A stretch of 64,000 nucleotides of DNA, taken from contig NZ_JPRO01000003.1 in assembly GCF_000737785.1 (NCBI RefSeq), positions 248,001 to 312,000 on the forward strand, in the 5' to 3' direction. Each line of letters opens with the position of its first letter. Position 1 is the first letter of the stretch. This document shows positions 8,695 through 17,418 of this stretch, in pieces. Source of the DNA: Chryseobacterium luteum. Its GTDB lineage: Bacteria > Bacteroidota > Bacteroidia > Flavobacteriales > Weeksellaceae. Position numbers and translations under genes: made by a program. Below the pieces are notes generated by a model. The model saw nothing but the letters and a program-made list of their open reading frames with translations, was not told the DNA's origin and made no database searches.

Positions 8695-9291
8695 TTAATT
8701 ATCGTTGTCATCCAGCAGATGACCGAAGAAATCTTTTTTAGTTTTCAGATAGCCTCTACTCATCTCATTGGCCGGGATCTGTAAAGGAATCCTGGAGTTA
8801 AGGTGAATATTGCTATTGACAACATATTTTACCTTTTCCGGATTATTGGTTAAAAGGTTAATATCTTTTACATCCAGTAAATTCAGGATGTCGATAGCGA
8901 CTCCAAAATTTCTGTCATCAGCAGGAAGTCCCAGTTCCAGATTGGCCTGTACCGTGTCCAGACCTTTTTCCTGAAGCGAATAGGCTTTCAGCTTATTGAT
9001 GATCCCAATATTTCTTCCTTCCTGACGGAGATACACAATAATGCCTCCGTTTTCGTGGGTATATTTCATTGCGGCATCCAATTGCTGGCCGCATTCACAT
9101 TTTTTTGAATGGAAAACTTCTCCTGTAATGCATTCGGAATGGAAACGTACGTTCACCGGTTTTGAAAAATCTGTATTTTCTGCTACGATGGCCATGTGCG
9201 GCATCCAGTCGTTTTCGTTTTCGGAGAAAGCGATCATTCGGAAAGAGCCGTGTTCTGTGGGAACATTGGCCTCTGCCTGAATTTTAATCAT
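8695..9291 (-). CDS. ribA: GTP cyclohydrolase II
   Basis: The protein has 198 residues and catalyses GTP to 2,5-diamino-6-ribosylamino-4-pyrimidinone 5'-phosphate, the first step of riboflavin synthesis. The zinc site is clear: Cys in SECITGEVF, then KKCECGQQLD (C-x10-C-x-C). The GTP-binding and catalytic segment RQEGRNIGIINKLKAY and the conserved LGLPADDRNFG follow. The length is that of stand-alone RibA; no DHBP synthase domain is fused. The ATG at 9291 is well placed for the family. It is the last gene of the leftward envelope block but need not share a function with it. Confidence 0.95.
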   Translation of the reverse strand: MIKIQAEANVPTEHGSFRMIAFSENENDWMPHMAIVAENTDFSKPVNVRFHSECITGEVFHSKKCECGQQLDAAMKYTHENGGIIVYLRQEGRNIGIINKLKAYSLQEKGLDTVQANLELGLPADDRNFGVAIDILNLLDVKDINLLTNNPEKVKYVVNSNIHLNSRIPLQIPANEMSRGYLKTKKDFFGHLLDDNDN

Positions 9292-9307
9292 TAATAATGG
9301 TTGGTTT

Positions 9308-9766
9308 TTAATTTCCTTTTAAAGAATCTTCGATTACAGAAATATTGGTTTTTAGACGTACCAGGTATCTGTTAAGAACTTCATCATCATCTTTGTCAAG
9401 CTGCTGTCTGAGTTTCTGAATTTTCTTATATGATTTTTCGAAGCTTTTAATGGCCCTGCTTTTTCCCGACGAATTGTTGGCATCAATGGCGTATAAATAA
9501 TTCTGAAGGCTGTATTTCAAGCTTGTCACTTCATCATTCAAACTATTGTTTTTAAACCTTGGAAAAGTAGAAATCAGATTTGAAATTTCAGAAGCGTTCA
9601 CATTTTCCCTGATATTGATATCAAAGCCTTTTTTTGCCCCTCTGTCGGAATCAGAACCTTTAGTTTCGCTGTAAAAATTATTAGACAACGGGGAAAGGTT
9701 AAGCTTCTCCGTTGCGCAGGAAGTTATGATTAATAGTAGTACTCCAAAAAAAAACTGTTTTCTCAT
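9308..9766 (-). CDS. Putative lipoprotein of unknown function
   Basis: The protein has 152 residues. MRKQFFFGVLLLIITSC is a lipoprotein signal peptide ending in a lipobox Cys. The mature part has a low-complexity Ser/Asn region and then a strongly helical C-terminal half (about residues 75-150: SLKYSLQNYLYAI, KSFEKSYKKIQKLRQQLDK) that is probably coiled coil. Its ATG overlaps the end of the DUF4254 gene by 4 bp (ATGA-type overlap), so the two are translationally coupled. The function is unknown. Confidence 0.8.
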   Translation of the reverse strand: MRKQFFFGVLLLIITSCATEKLNLSPLSNNFYSETKGSDSDRGAKKGFDINIRENVNASEISNLISTFPRFKNNSLNDEVTSLKYSLQNYLYAIDANNSSGKSRAIKSFEKSYKKIQKLRQQLDKDDDEVLNRYLVRLKTNISVIEDSLKGN

Positions 9767-10377
9767 TTCTGTTGCCCCTTTTGATAAAGGATCGGGTTAA
9801 GACTGTCATCGTTATACATTTTCATTTGTTTGTATACTTTCATCTTAACATTACCGGACTCAATATCAGTAAGCAACTGATCTATAGAAGTTGTAAGGTC
9901 CTCTTTCTGAGTAAGCAGTACCTCCAGTTTAGCCTGGCAGCTGGCACGGTGCTCTTCAGAAGCGGATTCCCTATTGGCCTCTAATGACATATGATAAACC
10001 TTTAATGCAAGAATTGATAATCTGTCTACAGCCCAAGCGGGTGTTTCTGTATTGATTTTTGCATCAGGTCTGGGAGTTATATTTTCAAACTTTGTAAGAA
10101 ACCAGCTGTCGATAAATTCTACCAGATCTGTTCTTTTCTGGTTGGATGCATCTATTGTTCTCTTCAGTTGAAGAGCTTCAGCGGGATCAATATTTTCATC
10201 TCTAATAATATCTTCCAAATGCCATTGAACGGTATCAATCCAGTTCTTTGCATACAAAATCCGTTCCAAACTGTCTTTTTCAAACGGGTTATTAATTAGA
10301 GCGTTAACGTCATCGGACACGTGATAATCTTCAATAGACTGATTGAAGACTTTCCATGCAGTCTCAGTAAAATTCAT
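9763..10377 (-). CDS. DUF4254 domain-containing protein
   Basis: This 204-residue, largely helical cytosolic protein has no signal peptide. The sequence MNFTETAWKVFNQSIEDYH, then NPFEKDSLERILYAKNWIDTVQWHLED and SNQKRTDLVEFIDSWF, matches the DUF4254 family of Bacteroidota. That family is often found next to LPS or envelope genes and has no established function. It lies 14 bp downstream of tatA and overlaps the following lipoprotein gene, so it belongs to the envelope operon. Confidence 0.85.
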   Translation of the reverse strand: MNFTETAWKVFNQSIEDYHVSDDVNALINNPFEKDSLERILYAKNWIDTVQWHLEDIIRDENIDPAEALQLKRTIDASNQKRTDLVEFIDSWFLTKFENITPRPDAKINTETPAWAVDRLSILALKVYHMSLEANRESASEEHRASCQAKLEVLLTQKEDLTTSIDQLLTDIESGNVKMKVYKQMKMYNDDSLNPILYQKGQQK

Positions 10378-10391
10378 TATGCTGAGGAATT

Positions 10392-10607
10392 TTAGTTGCT
10401 GGTAGTATTATTATTGTTGGTAGAAGAGGTTTTGTTTTCAGAACCTGGTTTGTCTTCTTCCTTCACCGCATCTTTAAATTCTTTGATTCCCGAACCAACT
10501 CCTCTCATTAATTCCGGAATTTTCTTTCCTCCGAACAGCAATACCAAAAGTATAGCTACGATAAGGATGTGCTGCCAAGATAAGGCAAGTATTGTTAGTG
10601 TATTCAT
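10392..10607 (-). CDS. tatA: Twin-arginine translocase subunit TatA/TatE
   Basis: The protein has 71 residues. A single N-terminal transmembrane helix (WQHILIVAILLVLLFGG) is followed by the FGGKKIPELMRGVGSGIKEFKDA hinge and amphipathic helix diagnostic of TatA. An acidic, Ser/Asn-rich tail follows. It forms the protein-conducting oligomer of the Tat pathway for folded proteins. tatC is not in the window, which is common in this phylum where the genes are scattered. It sits between the EnvC-like and DUF4254 genes in one leftward block. Confidence 0.9.
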   Translation of the reverse strand: MNTLTILALSWQHILIVAILLVLLFGGKKIPELMRGVGSGIKEFKDAVKEEDKPGSENKTSSTNNNNTTSN

Positions 10608-10638
10608 CTCTTAAGATTTTTGCAAAGTTAAGCTTTTT

Positions 10639-12201
10639 TTAATATGAAATCCAACCTAATGGGTCAACTGGTGTATTTCCGTTCCATACCTGGAAATCAA
10701 GGGTATAGGAACCATCGAAATCCTGCGCTATAGTACCTACGGGAGTGCCGGAAGAAACCTGCTGTCCTTTAGATACACTTACGTTCCCAAGGTTAGAATA
10801 GATCGTGAAATAATTTCCGTGTTTTACCATAACGGTTTTTGTTCCGTCACTGTTTGCCAATACAGAAGAGACTGTTCCCGGATATACGGATTTGGCGCGC
10901 GTTCCTGATGGCACGGATATTTTAATACCTGTATTTTCCTCTACAATATTTTTGAAAACCGGGTGTGGCTGTCTTCCGAACCTGTGGGTTACCTGTCCGG
11001 CTCTGTCTGCGGGATAGCCAAGTTTTCCTCTGCTGTCTGCAAAACTGCTGCCGATAGATGTGGTTACCCCATAGCTGGTCATTGCTTTGGTTTCAGCGGC
11101 TTTTTTCTCTTCTTCTTTTTTCTTGCTCAGTGCGGCTTCTGCTGCTCTGGCGGCAATAAGTTTGTCGGTAGCTTCTTTTGCCCTGATATTAGCTTCGTCG
11201 GATGCTTTTTTCGCAGCTACTCTTCTGGCTTCGTCTTTTGCACTGGCTTCTGTTCTTGCTGCCTCTTCATTACGTTTTTTCTCTTCTTCAGCTCTTTTTG
11301 CGGCAAGATCAGAGGCTTTTTTGGCTTCAATTTCTGCCAGTTTTCTTTCTCTTTCCAGGGCTTCGGTCCTTGCTTTTGCTTCGGCTTCAATTCTTGCCTT
11401 TTCTCTTTCTGCAATGAGTTTGGCCATTCGGATTTTTTCTGCCTCTGCTTTTCTTCTGGCTTCTTCTTCTGCTTTTGCTATTCTGATCTCTTCTGCGATA
11501 ATGGCTCTGATCTGTCCCTCTAAAGCTTTAGACTGAACCTGCTTCTGCTTAAGCTCTACCGTAAGCTTAGATTCGTTTTTCTTGAAATCTGCCAGCAGCT
11601 GCTCTTTTTGCGCTCTTTCTGCAGCGATGGTGGCCAGATCTTTCTGCTGGTTGGAAAGAATGTTTTCCTTTTCTCTTGCAGAATTCTGTTTCTGGGCGAT
11701 TGATTTTTTGATCTGGGCAGCTGCATCACTTATTTCTGCAGCTTTTTTATCCTGATAGTCGGCGTACTGTTTCAGATACTGTACCCTTCTTATAGCTTCT
11801 CCTAAATTTTTGGATGAAAGAATGAAGGTTACTTTGTTCTGTACCCCTTTGTTTTTGTAAGCATTGATGAGAACTTCAGCATAATTCTTTCTGAGAACTG
11901 CCAGTTCTTTGTTCTGGCGGTTGATTTCCAGCTGACGCAGATAGATCTCGTCTTCAATGAATCTTTTTTCTTTCTGAGTATTGGTATACACCTTTTCCCT
12001 TAATGTCAGTTTTTTATTGACATTATTAAGATAGGCTACTGAAAGTTTAGATTCGTTTCTGGTTTTAGCCAGATCTGTATTGATCTGTACAATTTGTTTT
12101 TTAAGATCGGCATTCTGTTTCTGAAGCTGTTCCTTATTCTGCTGTCCCTGATGCAGGCCAAACAGTAGAATACCTATTAAAAAGCTAAATTTTTTAATCA
12201 T
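10639..12201 (-). CDS. EnvC-like murein hydrolase activator (degenerate LytM domain)
   Basis: The protein has 520 residues. It has a signal peptide (SFLIGILLFGLHQGQQ), a coiled coil over about residues 25-250, an Ala/Glu/Lys/Arg-rich helix to about residue 380, and a C-terminal LytM/M23 domain. The catalytic signature of M23 peptidases is missing. The HxxxD segment reads NTGIKI, and the final HxH position reads YTLDFQVW. It is therefore probably an amidase activator of the EnvC type, acting in the periplasm during cell separation, not a peptidase itself. It overlaps the DUF4292 gene by 4 bp. The long low-complexity helix produces the many spurious frames on the opposite strand. Confidence 0.88.
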   Translation of the reverse strand: MIKKFSFLIGILLFGLHQGQQNKEQLQKQNADLKKQIVQINTDLAKTRNESKLSVAYLNNVNKKLTLREKVYTNTQKEKRFIEDEIYLRQLEINRQNKELAVLRKNYAEVLINAYKNKGVQNKVTFILSSKNLGEAIRRVQYLKQYADYQDKKAAEISDAAAQIKKSIAQKQNSAREKENILSNQQKDLATIAAERAQKEQLLADFKKNESKLTVELKQKQVQSKALEGQIRAIIAEEIRIAKAEEEARRKAEAEKIRMAKLIAEREKARIEAEAKARTEALERERKLAEIEAKKASDLAAKRAEEEKKRNEEAARTEASAKDEARRVAAKKASDEANIRAKEATDKLIAARAAEAALSKKKEEEKKAAETKAMTSYGVTTSIGSSFADSRGKLGYPADRAGQVTHRFGRQPHPVFKNIVEENTGIKISVPSGTRAKSVYPGTVSSVLANSDGTKTVMVKHGNYFTIYSNLGNVSVSKGQQVSSGTPVGTIAQDFDGSYTLDFQVWNGNTPVDPLGWISY

Positions 12202-13040
12202 TTAATCTCAATTTTCTTATAACTGGATGGTACAGAATAAGGTGTTTCCATCCTCGAAAAGTCAAATTTCGTGTTTTCCAGTAAAATTTGGCTAGATTTT
12301 GAGCCTTTTATAATTATTTTAACATTTTTTGGAAGGCGGATTCCATTGTATTCATCCCAATTGCTGTAAGAGATTTCCAGTTCATCAGGAGATAAAACAT
12401 CCTTTAAGTTGACACTGAGCAGATCATAATTGGTATCATAGTTGAGGACAATTTTGTATTCCCTGGTTTTCTGATCTGTAACAATTTTCTGGTTGTTATT
12501 GGAAACCATTTTAAAGCCCTGTGCATTTTTGGTCAGGGTAAACTGGGAATCGCTGATCTTTACAAAAGTTCTGCCCATCAGTATTTTTTCCAGCGATTTG
12601 TAATCAATGAAATTGACATTAAGTAAATTATTTAAATAGTCAAAGTCTGAATCGATATAGGTCTTGCTGGTTTTGTCCTGTCCCTTGATCCCTTCAGGGG
12701 TTGCTATACCTTTGGCCACTCCAATAAAGAATGCCTGAAGATTCATCCACACTTTCGTATTATTCTCAATATAAATTGTAGCATCAAGAGTGGGGATAAA
12801 GCTTCCGGTTTCCACATTTACTTTACTGCTAATCTTGATCTGGTCAAATTTTGGAGGAATAAGGACATGCTCATAGAAGGTAAGCTTATCTCTCACCGGC
12901 TCATTGGCATCTTTGGGATTTCTGCTGTCTTCTGCTATGACGGTACTATCCTTGCTGCTGCCATTATTTTTAGCTGCATTTCTTGTTTTACAGGATGATA
13001 AGGTAAGAAATAGGAGAAGTATCGGGATCCAGTTTTTCAT
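12198..13040 (-). CDS. DUF4292 domain-containing lipoprotein
   Basis: The start is set at 13040, giving 280 residues, because MKNWIPILLLFLTLSSC then forms a proper lipoprotein signal with a lipobox Cys. The longer frame from 13100 would bury it. The mature part is beta-rich and resembles LolA/LolB-like DUF4292 proteins of Bacteroidota, with alternating strands such as IKISSKVNVETGSFIPTLDATIYIEN. A role in lipoprotein or lipid handling in the periplasm is inferred from that fold similarity and is unproven. It overlaps the EnvC-like gene, so both are coupled. Confidence 0.85.
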   Translation of the reverse strand: MKNWIPILLLFLTLSSCKTRNAAKNNGSSKDSTVIAEDSRNPKDANEPVRDKLTFYEHVLIPPKFDQIKISSKVNVETGSFIPTLDATIYIENNTKVWMNLQAFFIGVAKGIATPEGIKGQDKTSKTYIDSDFDYLNNLLNVNFIDYKSLEKILMGRTFVKISDSQFTLTKNAQGFKMVSNNNQKIVTDQKTREYKIVLNYDTNYDLLSVNLKDVLSPDELEISYSNWDEYNGIRLPKNVKIIIKGSKSSQILLENTKFDFSRMETPYSVPSSYKKIEIK

Positions 13041-13149
13041 GTATTTTGTCTTTCGGTTAAAAAAAATACGCTGCAATATTAACGCCAAACCACACAACAA
13101 ATGTTATGTGGTCTGAATGTATCTTATTTTATATTAATTATTTCTGATC

Positions 13150-14166
13150 TTATCTAGATAAAAAATCTAAAACGGAGTAGTCCCCTAAAGAAATCTCTCT
13201 GGAAACGCCAAAGTACTGTGCGGAATTTCCGATCATAGAATTGGACAGATTTCCGTGATTGATCTTTGTGTTTTCCTGGATCAGGGAATTTTCAATATTG
13301 GAATTAACAATAACGGTATTGTTTCCCAATGAAACTCCGGGACCTACTTTAGAATTGGAAATCCTTACATTTTCACCGATGAAGCACGGCTGGATGACCA
13401 ATGAATTTTCAATAACCGCTGATGCCGGATAATTAAGCATCGCTTCTCTTTCGTACTCAAGGATCTTGCTGTTGGTTTCTACGGTCGCATTTTTGTTTCC
13501 GCAGTCCATCCAGTCATTCACTTTTCCTAAAGTAAATTTTGCTCCTTTTGCCCTAAGGTTTTCCAATGCTGTAGTCAGCTGGTATTCGCCACCGTTTTTT
13601 ATATTATTATCCATAATATAGTTGATCTCGTTCATCAGCTTTTCAGCACTGTTGAAGTAATAAATACCGATGATGGCAAGATCTGAAACGAAAGTCTGAG
13701 GTTTTTCAACGAAATCTGTAATGAATCCGTAGTTGTCTAGTCTTACCACTCCGAAAGCGGACGGGTCTTCTACACTTTTTACCCAGATTACACCATCTGA
13801 GTTTTTATCTAAAACAAAATCTGCACGGAATAATGTATCTGCAAAAGCGATCACTACATCTCCCTGCATTGAATCTTGTGCACATTTAATGGCATGAGCT
13901 GTTCCAAGAGGGTCATTCTGATAATATATACTTCCTTTTGCTCCCAGTTTTTCGGCTATCTGAAGTAAAGATTTTTCAATCTCCGGTCCGAAATCCCCAA
14001 TGATAAATGCTACTTCTTCAATTTTTTCACCTGCCACTTTAGCAATATCTTCTACGAGCCTCTGTACGATAGGTTTTCCTGCAATCGGGATAAGAGGTTT
14101 TGGAACTGTCAGGGTATGTGGACGTAATCTGGAACCGCGTCCAGCCATAGGAACAATTATTTTCAT
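13150..14166 (-). CDS. Sugar-phosphate nucleotidyltransferase with left-handed beta-helix tail
   Basis: The protein has 338 residues. The Rossmann-type nucleotidyltransferase domain opens with VPMAGRGSRLRPHTLTVPKPL (GxGxRLxPxT loop and PKP lysine). It continues with NDPLGTAHAI, IAFADTLFRADF (metal-binding Asp) and VEKP. Residues about 250-338 are hexapeptide-like repeats (IENSLVIQ, ENVRISNSKVG, NTVIVNSNI). It should couple NTP to a sugar 1-phosphate (glucose-1-phosphate thymidylyl- or uridylyltransferase type) for surface polysaccharide. The exact nucleotide is not resolvable by eye. It lies between the DUF4292 gene and a flippase, supporting an envelope role. Confidence 0.88.
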   Translation of the reverse strand: MKIIVPMAGRGSRLRPHTLTVPKPLIPIAGKPIVQRLVEDIAKVAGEKIEEVAFIIGDFGPEIEKSLLQIAEKLGAKGSIYYQNDPLGTAHAIKCAQDSMQGDVVIAFADTLFRADFVLDKNSDGVIWVKSVEDPSAFGVVRLDNYGFITDFVEKPQTFVSDLAIIGIYYFNSAEKLMNEINYIMDNNIKNGGEYQLTTALENLRAKGAKFTLGKVNDWMDCGNKNATVETNSKILEYEREAMLNYPASAVIENSLVIQPCFIGENVRISNSKVGPGVSLGNNTVIVNSNIENSLIQENTKINHGNLSNSMIGNSAQYFGVSREISLGDYSVLDFLSR

Positions 14167-14316
14167 AGAGTATATGACAATGTTTATTTATTATTTATTT
14201 TGATCAGGTTAAAGGTAATAATTAAAATCATTGCTGATCATAATATTTAACATTTTTATAAACCTGTGTTTAATTTTTTAGAAAAGAAATGAATAGTATC
14301 AAATTAGAGGCCATAA

Positions 14317-15738
14317 TCAGTTTTTTCTGATTCTTGACAATAGCATGTTTTTCTCCGAATATATCAAAACTCCTGCATAAATGAGGAATAAAAGGTTTCC
14401 GATCCAGAAATTGTAATTGAAAAAATAGACAATAATAAAACTGAATACCATCAGCAGTCCTAAGAATAAAGTCATTTTTTTTATACGGTAAGGAATAGGA
14501 TAGTATTTCTGCCCTAATAAATAGGATGTGATCATCATGATAAAGTACGCAATAAAGGTTACCCAGGCAGAAACCATAAACCCGTATTTGGTAAGAAATA
14601 ATAAATTCAGGATGATGGTGATTGCTGCTCCCAGCCAGGAAATCACCGTTCCCACTTTAGTTCTGTCCGTTACTTTATACCATGTGGAAAAGTTATAGTA
14701 AATTCCGAAACAGAGATTGGCAATAACGATGATCGGTATAATGTCAATGGCCGTCCAGTAACTGCTGTTAGGAATCAGTATCTGCTTTAGCCAGGAAATA
14801 TTGGCGATAATTCCCATAGCAACCGTAGAGGCAAAGAACGTAAAGTATTCCGTCACTTTAGCATAGGTGTTTTTAGCATTATTGTTATTCATTTGCTTAA
14901 AAAAGAACGGTTCAATTCCCATTCTGTAAGCGGTCACAAATAAGGTCATCAAAACGGCCAGTTTGTAGCATCCGCCGTAGGCTCCGGCATCTTCATTCGG
15001 GATATTGTAGATCTGTATGGCTTTGTCAAAATTTTCATTAACCATGAAAGCCATTCCGGCAATCATTACCGGCCAGGAATATTTGATCATGTTTTTAAAA
15101 AGACTGGCAGAAAACTGAAACCTTACCTTGAAAGTAACAGGCAGGAGCAGCAGAAACCCTAAGAAACTTGCAGCGAGATTACTGTAAAAAGGGAATGATA
15201 CTTTTTCTTTCAATCCGAAATCCTGAGATATGCTGAAGGGAATATATAAGAATAAAGCAACGGTTATAACCGTTTGAAAAAGAGACTGTAAAATCCTTAC
15301 CAAAGAATATTTTATCGGTTTGTTATTGTATCTGAGCCATGCGAAAGGGATGACGCAGAGGTTATCAAAAAATGCAATCCATGCAAACCACCTTATATAT
15401 TCAGGATTGGATGAATACCCCAGCTGGTCCGCAATAGGCTGGCTGAAAATTAATACACCTAAAAGGAAAAGCGTAGATAACCCGAACAGGAACCAAAATG
15501 AAGTATTGAAGGTTTTCTTTTCGTTCTCTTTATCGGCAGAGAAACGGAAAAATGCAGTCTCAAAGCCGAAAGAAAGCATGATATTCACAAAAGAAATTAA
15601 CGCATACAGGTTTGAGAATATTGCAAAGTCTTTATTATCAATCTGATTAATATATAAAGGATTTAGGATAAATAGAATAACCCTCGGCATAATCGCTCCA
15701 ATTCCATATATAATAGTCTCGTTCAGAAGTTTTTTCAA
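14317..15738 (-). CDS. Polysaccharide flippase (Wzx/MATE-like membrane protein)
   Basis: This 473-residue protein has about 12-14 hydrophobic helices and the layout of the oligosaccharide/PST exporter family (N-terminal LNETIIYGIGAIMPRVILFILNPLY, C-terminal polysaccharide-synthesis region). Such proteins flip lipid-linked O-antigen or capsule units across the inner membrane. The ATG at 15738 begins just before the first helix. It is the first gene of the leftward envelope block, 150 bp from the nucleotidyltransferase gene. The polymerase and glycosyltransferases expected with it are not in the window. Confidence 0.85.
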   Translation of the reverse strand: MKKLLNETIIYGIGAIMPRVILFILNPLYINQIDNKDFAIFSNLYALISFVNIMLSFGFETAFFRFSADKENEKKTFNTSFWFLFGLSTLFLLGVLIFSQPIADQLGYSSNPEYIRWFAWIAFFDNLCVIPFAWLRYNNKPIKYSLVRILQSLFQTVITVALFLYIPFSISQDFGLKEKVSFPFYSNLAASFLGFLLLLPVTFKVRFQFSASLFKNMIKYSWPVMIAGMAFMVNENFDKAIQIYNIPNEDAGAYGGCYKLAVLMTLFVTAYRMGIEPFFFKQMNNNNAKNTYAKVTEYFTFFASTVAMGIIANISWLKQILIPNSSYWTAIDIIPIIVIANLCFGIYYNFSTWYKVTDRTKVGTVISWLGAAITIILNLLFLTKYGFMVSAWVTFIAYFIMMITSYLLGQKYYPIPYRIKKMTLFLGLLMVFSFIIVYFFNYNFWIGNLLFLIYAGVLIYSEKNMLLSRIRKN

Positions 15739-15832
15739 TGGGTGAAATTTTTATGCAAATGTAAATATTTAGAAATTGATTTATAATCGACAACATTAAA
15801 ATTCATTCATAAACCTTAATTTTGTTTTTTGT

Positions 15833-15942
15833 AGATACTAGATATTAGAAGTTAGAAATTAGTGATTGTAGTGTGCACTTAAAATTTTCTGACTTAAAAT
15901 TTCTGACATCTAGCTTCTAATAGTCTAACCTTTAATTTCTAT
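15833..15942. repeat. Imperfect palindrome, TTAGAA/TTCTAA family, upstream of pyrC
   Basis: The left arm (TATTAGAAGTTAGAAATTAG) is mirrored by CTAGCTTCTAATAGTCTAAC and TTTAATTTCTA on the right. The same sequence family occurs at 49234-49294 and 51752-51818 in the paa operon. Here it sits directly upstream of the pyrC start. Confidence 0.7.
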
Positions 15943-15952
15943 AAAAGTAAAA

Positions 15953-17290
15953 ATGAAGACCCTAATCAAAAACGTAAAAATCGTCAACGAAGGAAAGATC
16001 GTTGAAGGTGATGTTTTAATTGAAAATGATTTAATTTCTAAAATAGATTCTCAAATTTCTGAAGAAGCAGACCTTATTATCGACGGTTCAGGAAAATATC
16101 TTCTGCCAGGTGTAATAGATGACCAGGTACATTTCAGGGATCCGGGACTAACACATAAAGGAGATATTGAAACCGAGTCCAGAGCTGCCATCGCAGGTGG
16201 AGTAACAAGTTTTATCGATCAGCCGAACACGGTTCCTAATGCAGTTACCCAGGAACTACTGGCCGACAAATACGAAATTGGCTCTCAAAAAGCATACGCC
16301 AACTATGGTTTTATGATGGGAGGAACCAATGATAATCTTGAGGAAGTTTTAAAGACAGATCCGAGAAATGTTCCGGGAATTAAGTTATTCCTGGGATCTT
16401 CTACAGGAAATATGCTGGTAGATAATCCCGAAACACTTGAAAATATTTTCAGCAGCACAAAAATGCTGATTGCTGTTCACTGTGAAGATGAAGCAACAAT
16501 CAAGGCCAATACCCAGAAATATCTCGATGAATACGGTGAAGATATTCCCGTAAAATTCCACCATTTGATCAGAAGTGAAGAAGCCTGTTATAAATCTTCT
16601 TCCAAAGCCATTGAATTAGCTAAGAAGACGGGAGCCAGACTTCACGTTTTCCACCTTTCAACAGCTAAGGAGATGGAACTTTTCAGAAATGATATTCCTT
16701 TAAAAGATAAAAAAATTACGGCTGAAGTATGCGTTCATCATTTGACATTTACCAATGAAGATTATGAAACCAAAGGCTCCCTGATCAAATGGAATCCTGC
16801 TGTAAAAGCGCAGAAAGACAAAGATGCACTTTGGGAAGCTCTTCTGGACGACAGAATTGATGTGATTGCAACAGATCACGCGCCTCATACTGCCGAAGAA
16901 AAACAGAACGTCTACACAAAATGTCCTTCCGGAGCGCCTTTGGTACAACATTCTTTGGTTGTGATGCTTGAAAATTATATCAACGGAAAAATTTCTTTAG
17001 AAAAAATAGTTGAAAAAATGTCTCACAATCCTGCTATTCTTTTCAGAGTGGAGAAAAGAGGTTTTGTGAGGGAAGGGTATAAAGCAGATTTGGTTTTGGT
17101 TGATTTAAATGAAAACTGGACAGTTGCCAAAGAAAATATCCTTTACAAATGCGGCTGGAGCCCGCTGGAGGGAACGAATTTCCATTCTAAAGTAACCCAG
17201 ACTTTTGTGAATGGGCATCTGGTTTACGACAACGGAAAAATTAGTGAAACAAAATTCGGAGAGCGATTGCTTTTCGAAGTTCAGGAATAA
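15953..17290 (+). CDS. pyrC: Dihydroorotase
   Basis: This 445-residue cyclic amidohydrolase converts carbamoyl-aspartate to dihydroorotate in pyrimidine synthesis. Visible metal-site elements are VIDDQVHFRDPG, the carboxylated Lys in GIKLFLGSS, His in AVHCEDE and RLHVFHLSTAK, and Asp in ATDHAPHT. The first HxH metal motif reads QVH, with Gln in place of His. I recall this variant from other Bacteroidota dihydroorotases, so I do not read it as loss of function. It is a single gene with its own terminator. Confidence 0.95.
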   Translation: MKTLIKNVKIVNEGKIVEGDVLIENDLISKIDSQISEEADLIIDGSGKYLLPGVIDDQVHFRDPGLTHKGDIETESRAAIAGGVTSFIDQPNTVPNAVTQELLADKYEIGSQKAYANYGFMMGGTNDNLEEVLKTDPRNVPGIKLFLGSSTGNMLVDNPETLENIFSSTKMLIAVHCEDEATIKANTQKYLDEYGEDIPVKFHHLIRSEEACYKSSSKAIELAKKTGARLHVFHLSTAKEMELFRNDIPLKDKKITAEVCVHHLTFTNEDYETKGSLIKWNPAVKAQKDKDALWEALLDDRIDVIATDHAPHTAEEKQNVYTKCPSGAPLVQHSLVVMLENYINGKISLEKIVEKMSHNPAILFRVEKRGFVREGYKADLVLVDLNENWTVAKENILYKCGWSPLEGTNFHSKVTQTFVNGHLVYDNGKISETKFGERLLFEVQE

Positions 17291-17292
17291 AT

Positions 17293-17321
17293 TAAAAAGA
17301 CTGCGATTTGCAGTCTTTTTT
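17293..17321 (+). terminator. Rho-independent terminator of pyrC
   Basis: AAAAGACTGC pairs with GCAGTCTTTT around a short loop and runs into TTTTTTG. It lies a few bp after the stop. Confidence 0.9.
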
Positions 17322-17322
17322 G

Positions 17323-17395
17323 TTTCTCGCAGATAAAGCAGATAAAGCAGATTTTTTTGTAATTCATCTGCCAGATTTGCTTCATCAACGAGAGA
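17323..17395. repeat. Dispersed imperfect palindrome, CTCGC/GCAGAT family (copy 1)
   Basis: It begins TTTCTCGCAGATAAAGCAG and ends CATCAACGAGAGA. It contains a 25-bp core (17347-17371) that recurs exactly, inverted, at 18542-18566. It is placed at the 3' side of the azoreductase gene. Confidence 0.75.
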
Positions 17396-17418
17396 TTATT
17401 TTCTAATAAATTTAAATA

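Noticed and set aside
10963..11536. Long plus-strand frames rich in Phe, Cys, Ser and Leu opposite the EnvC-like gene
   Set aside because: They are antisense products of the Ala/Glu/Lys/Arg-rich helix of the minus-strand gene; composition is extreme and no start signal or motif supports them.
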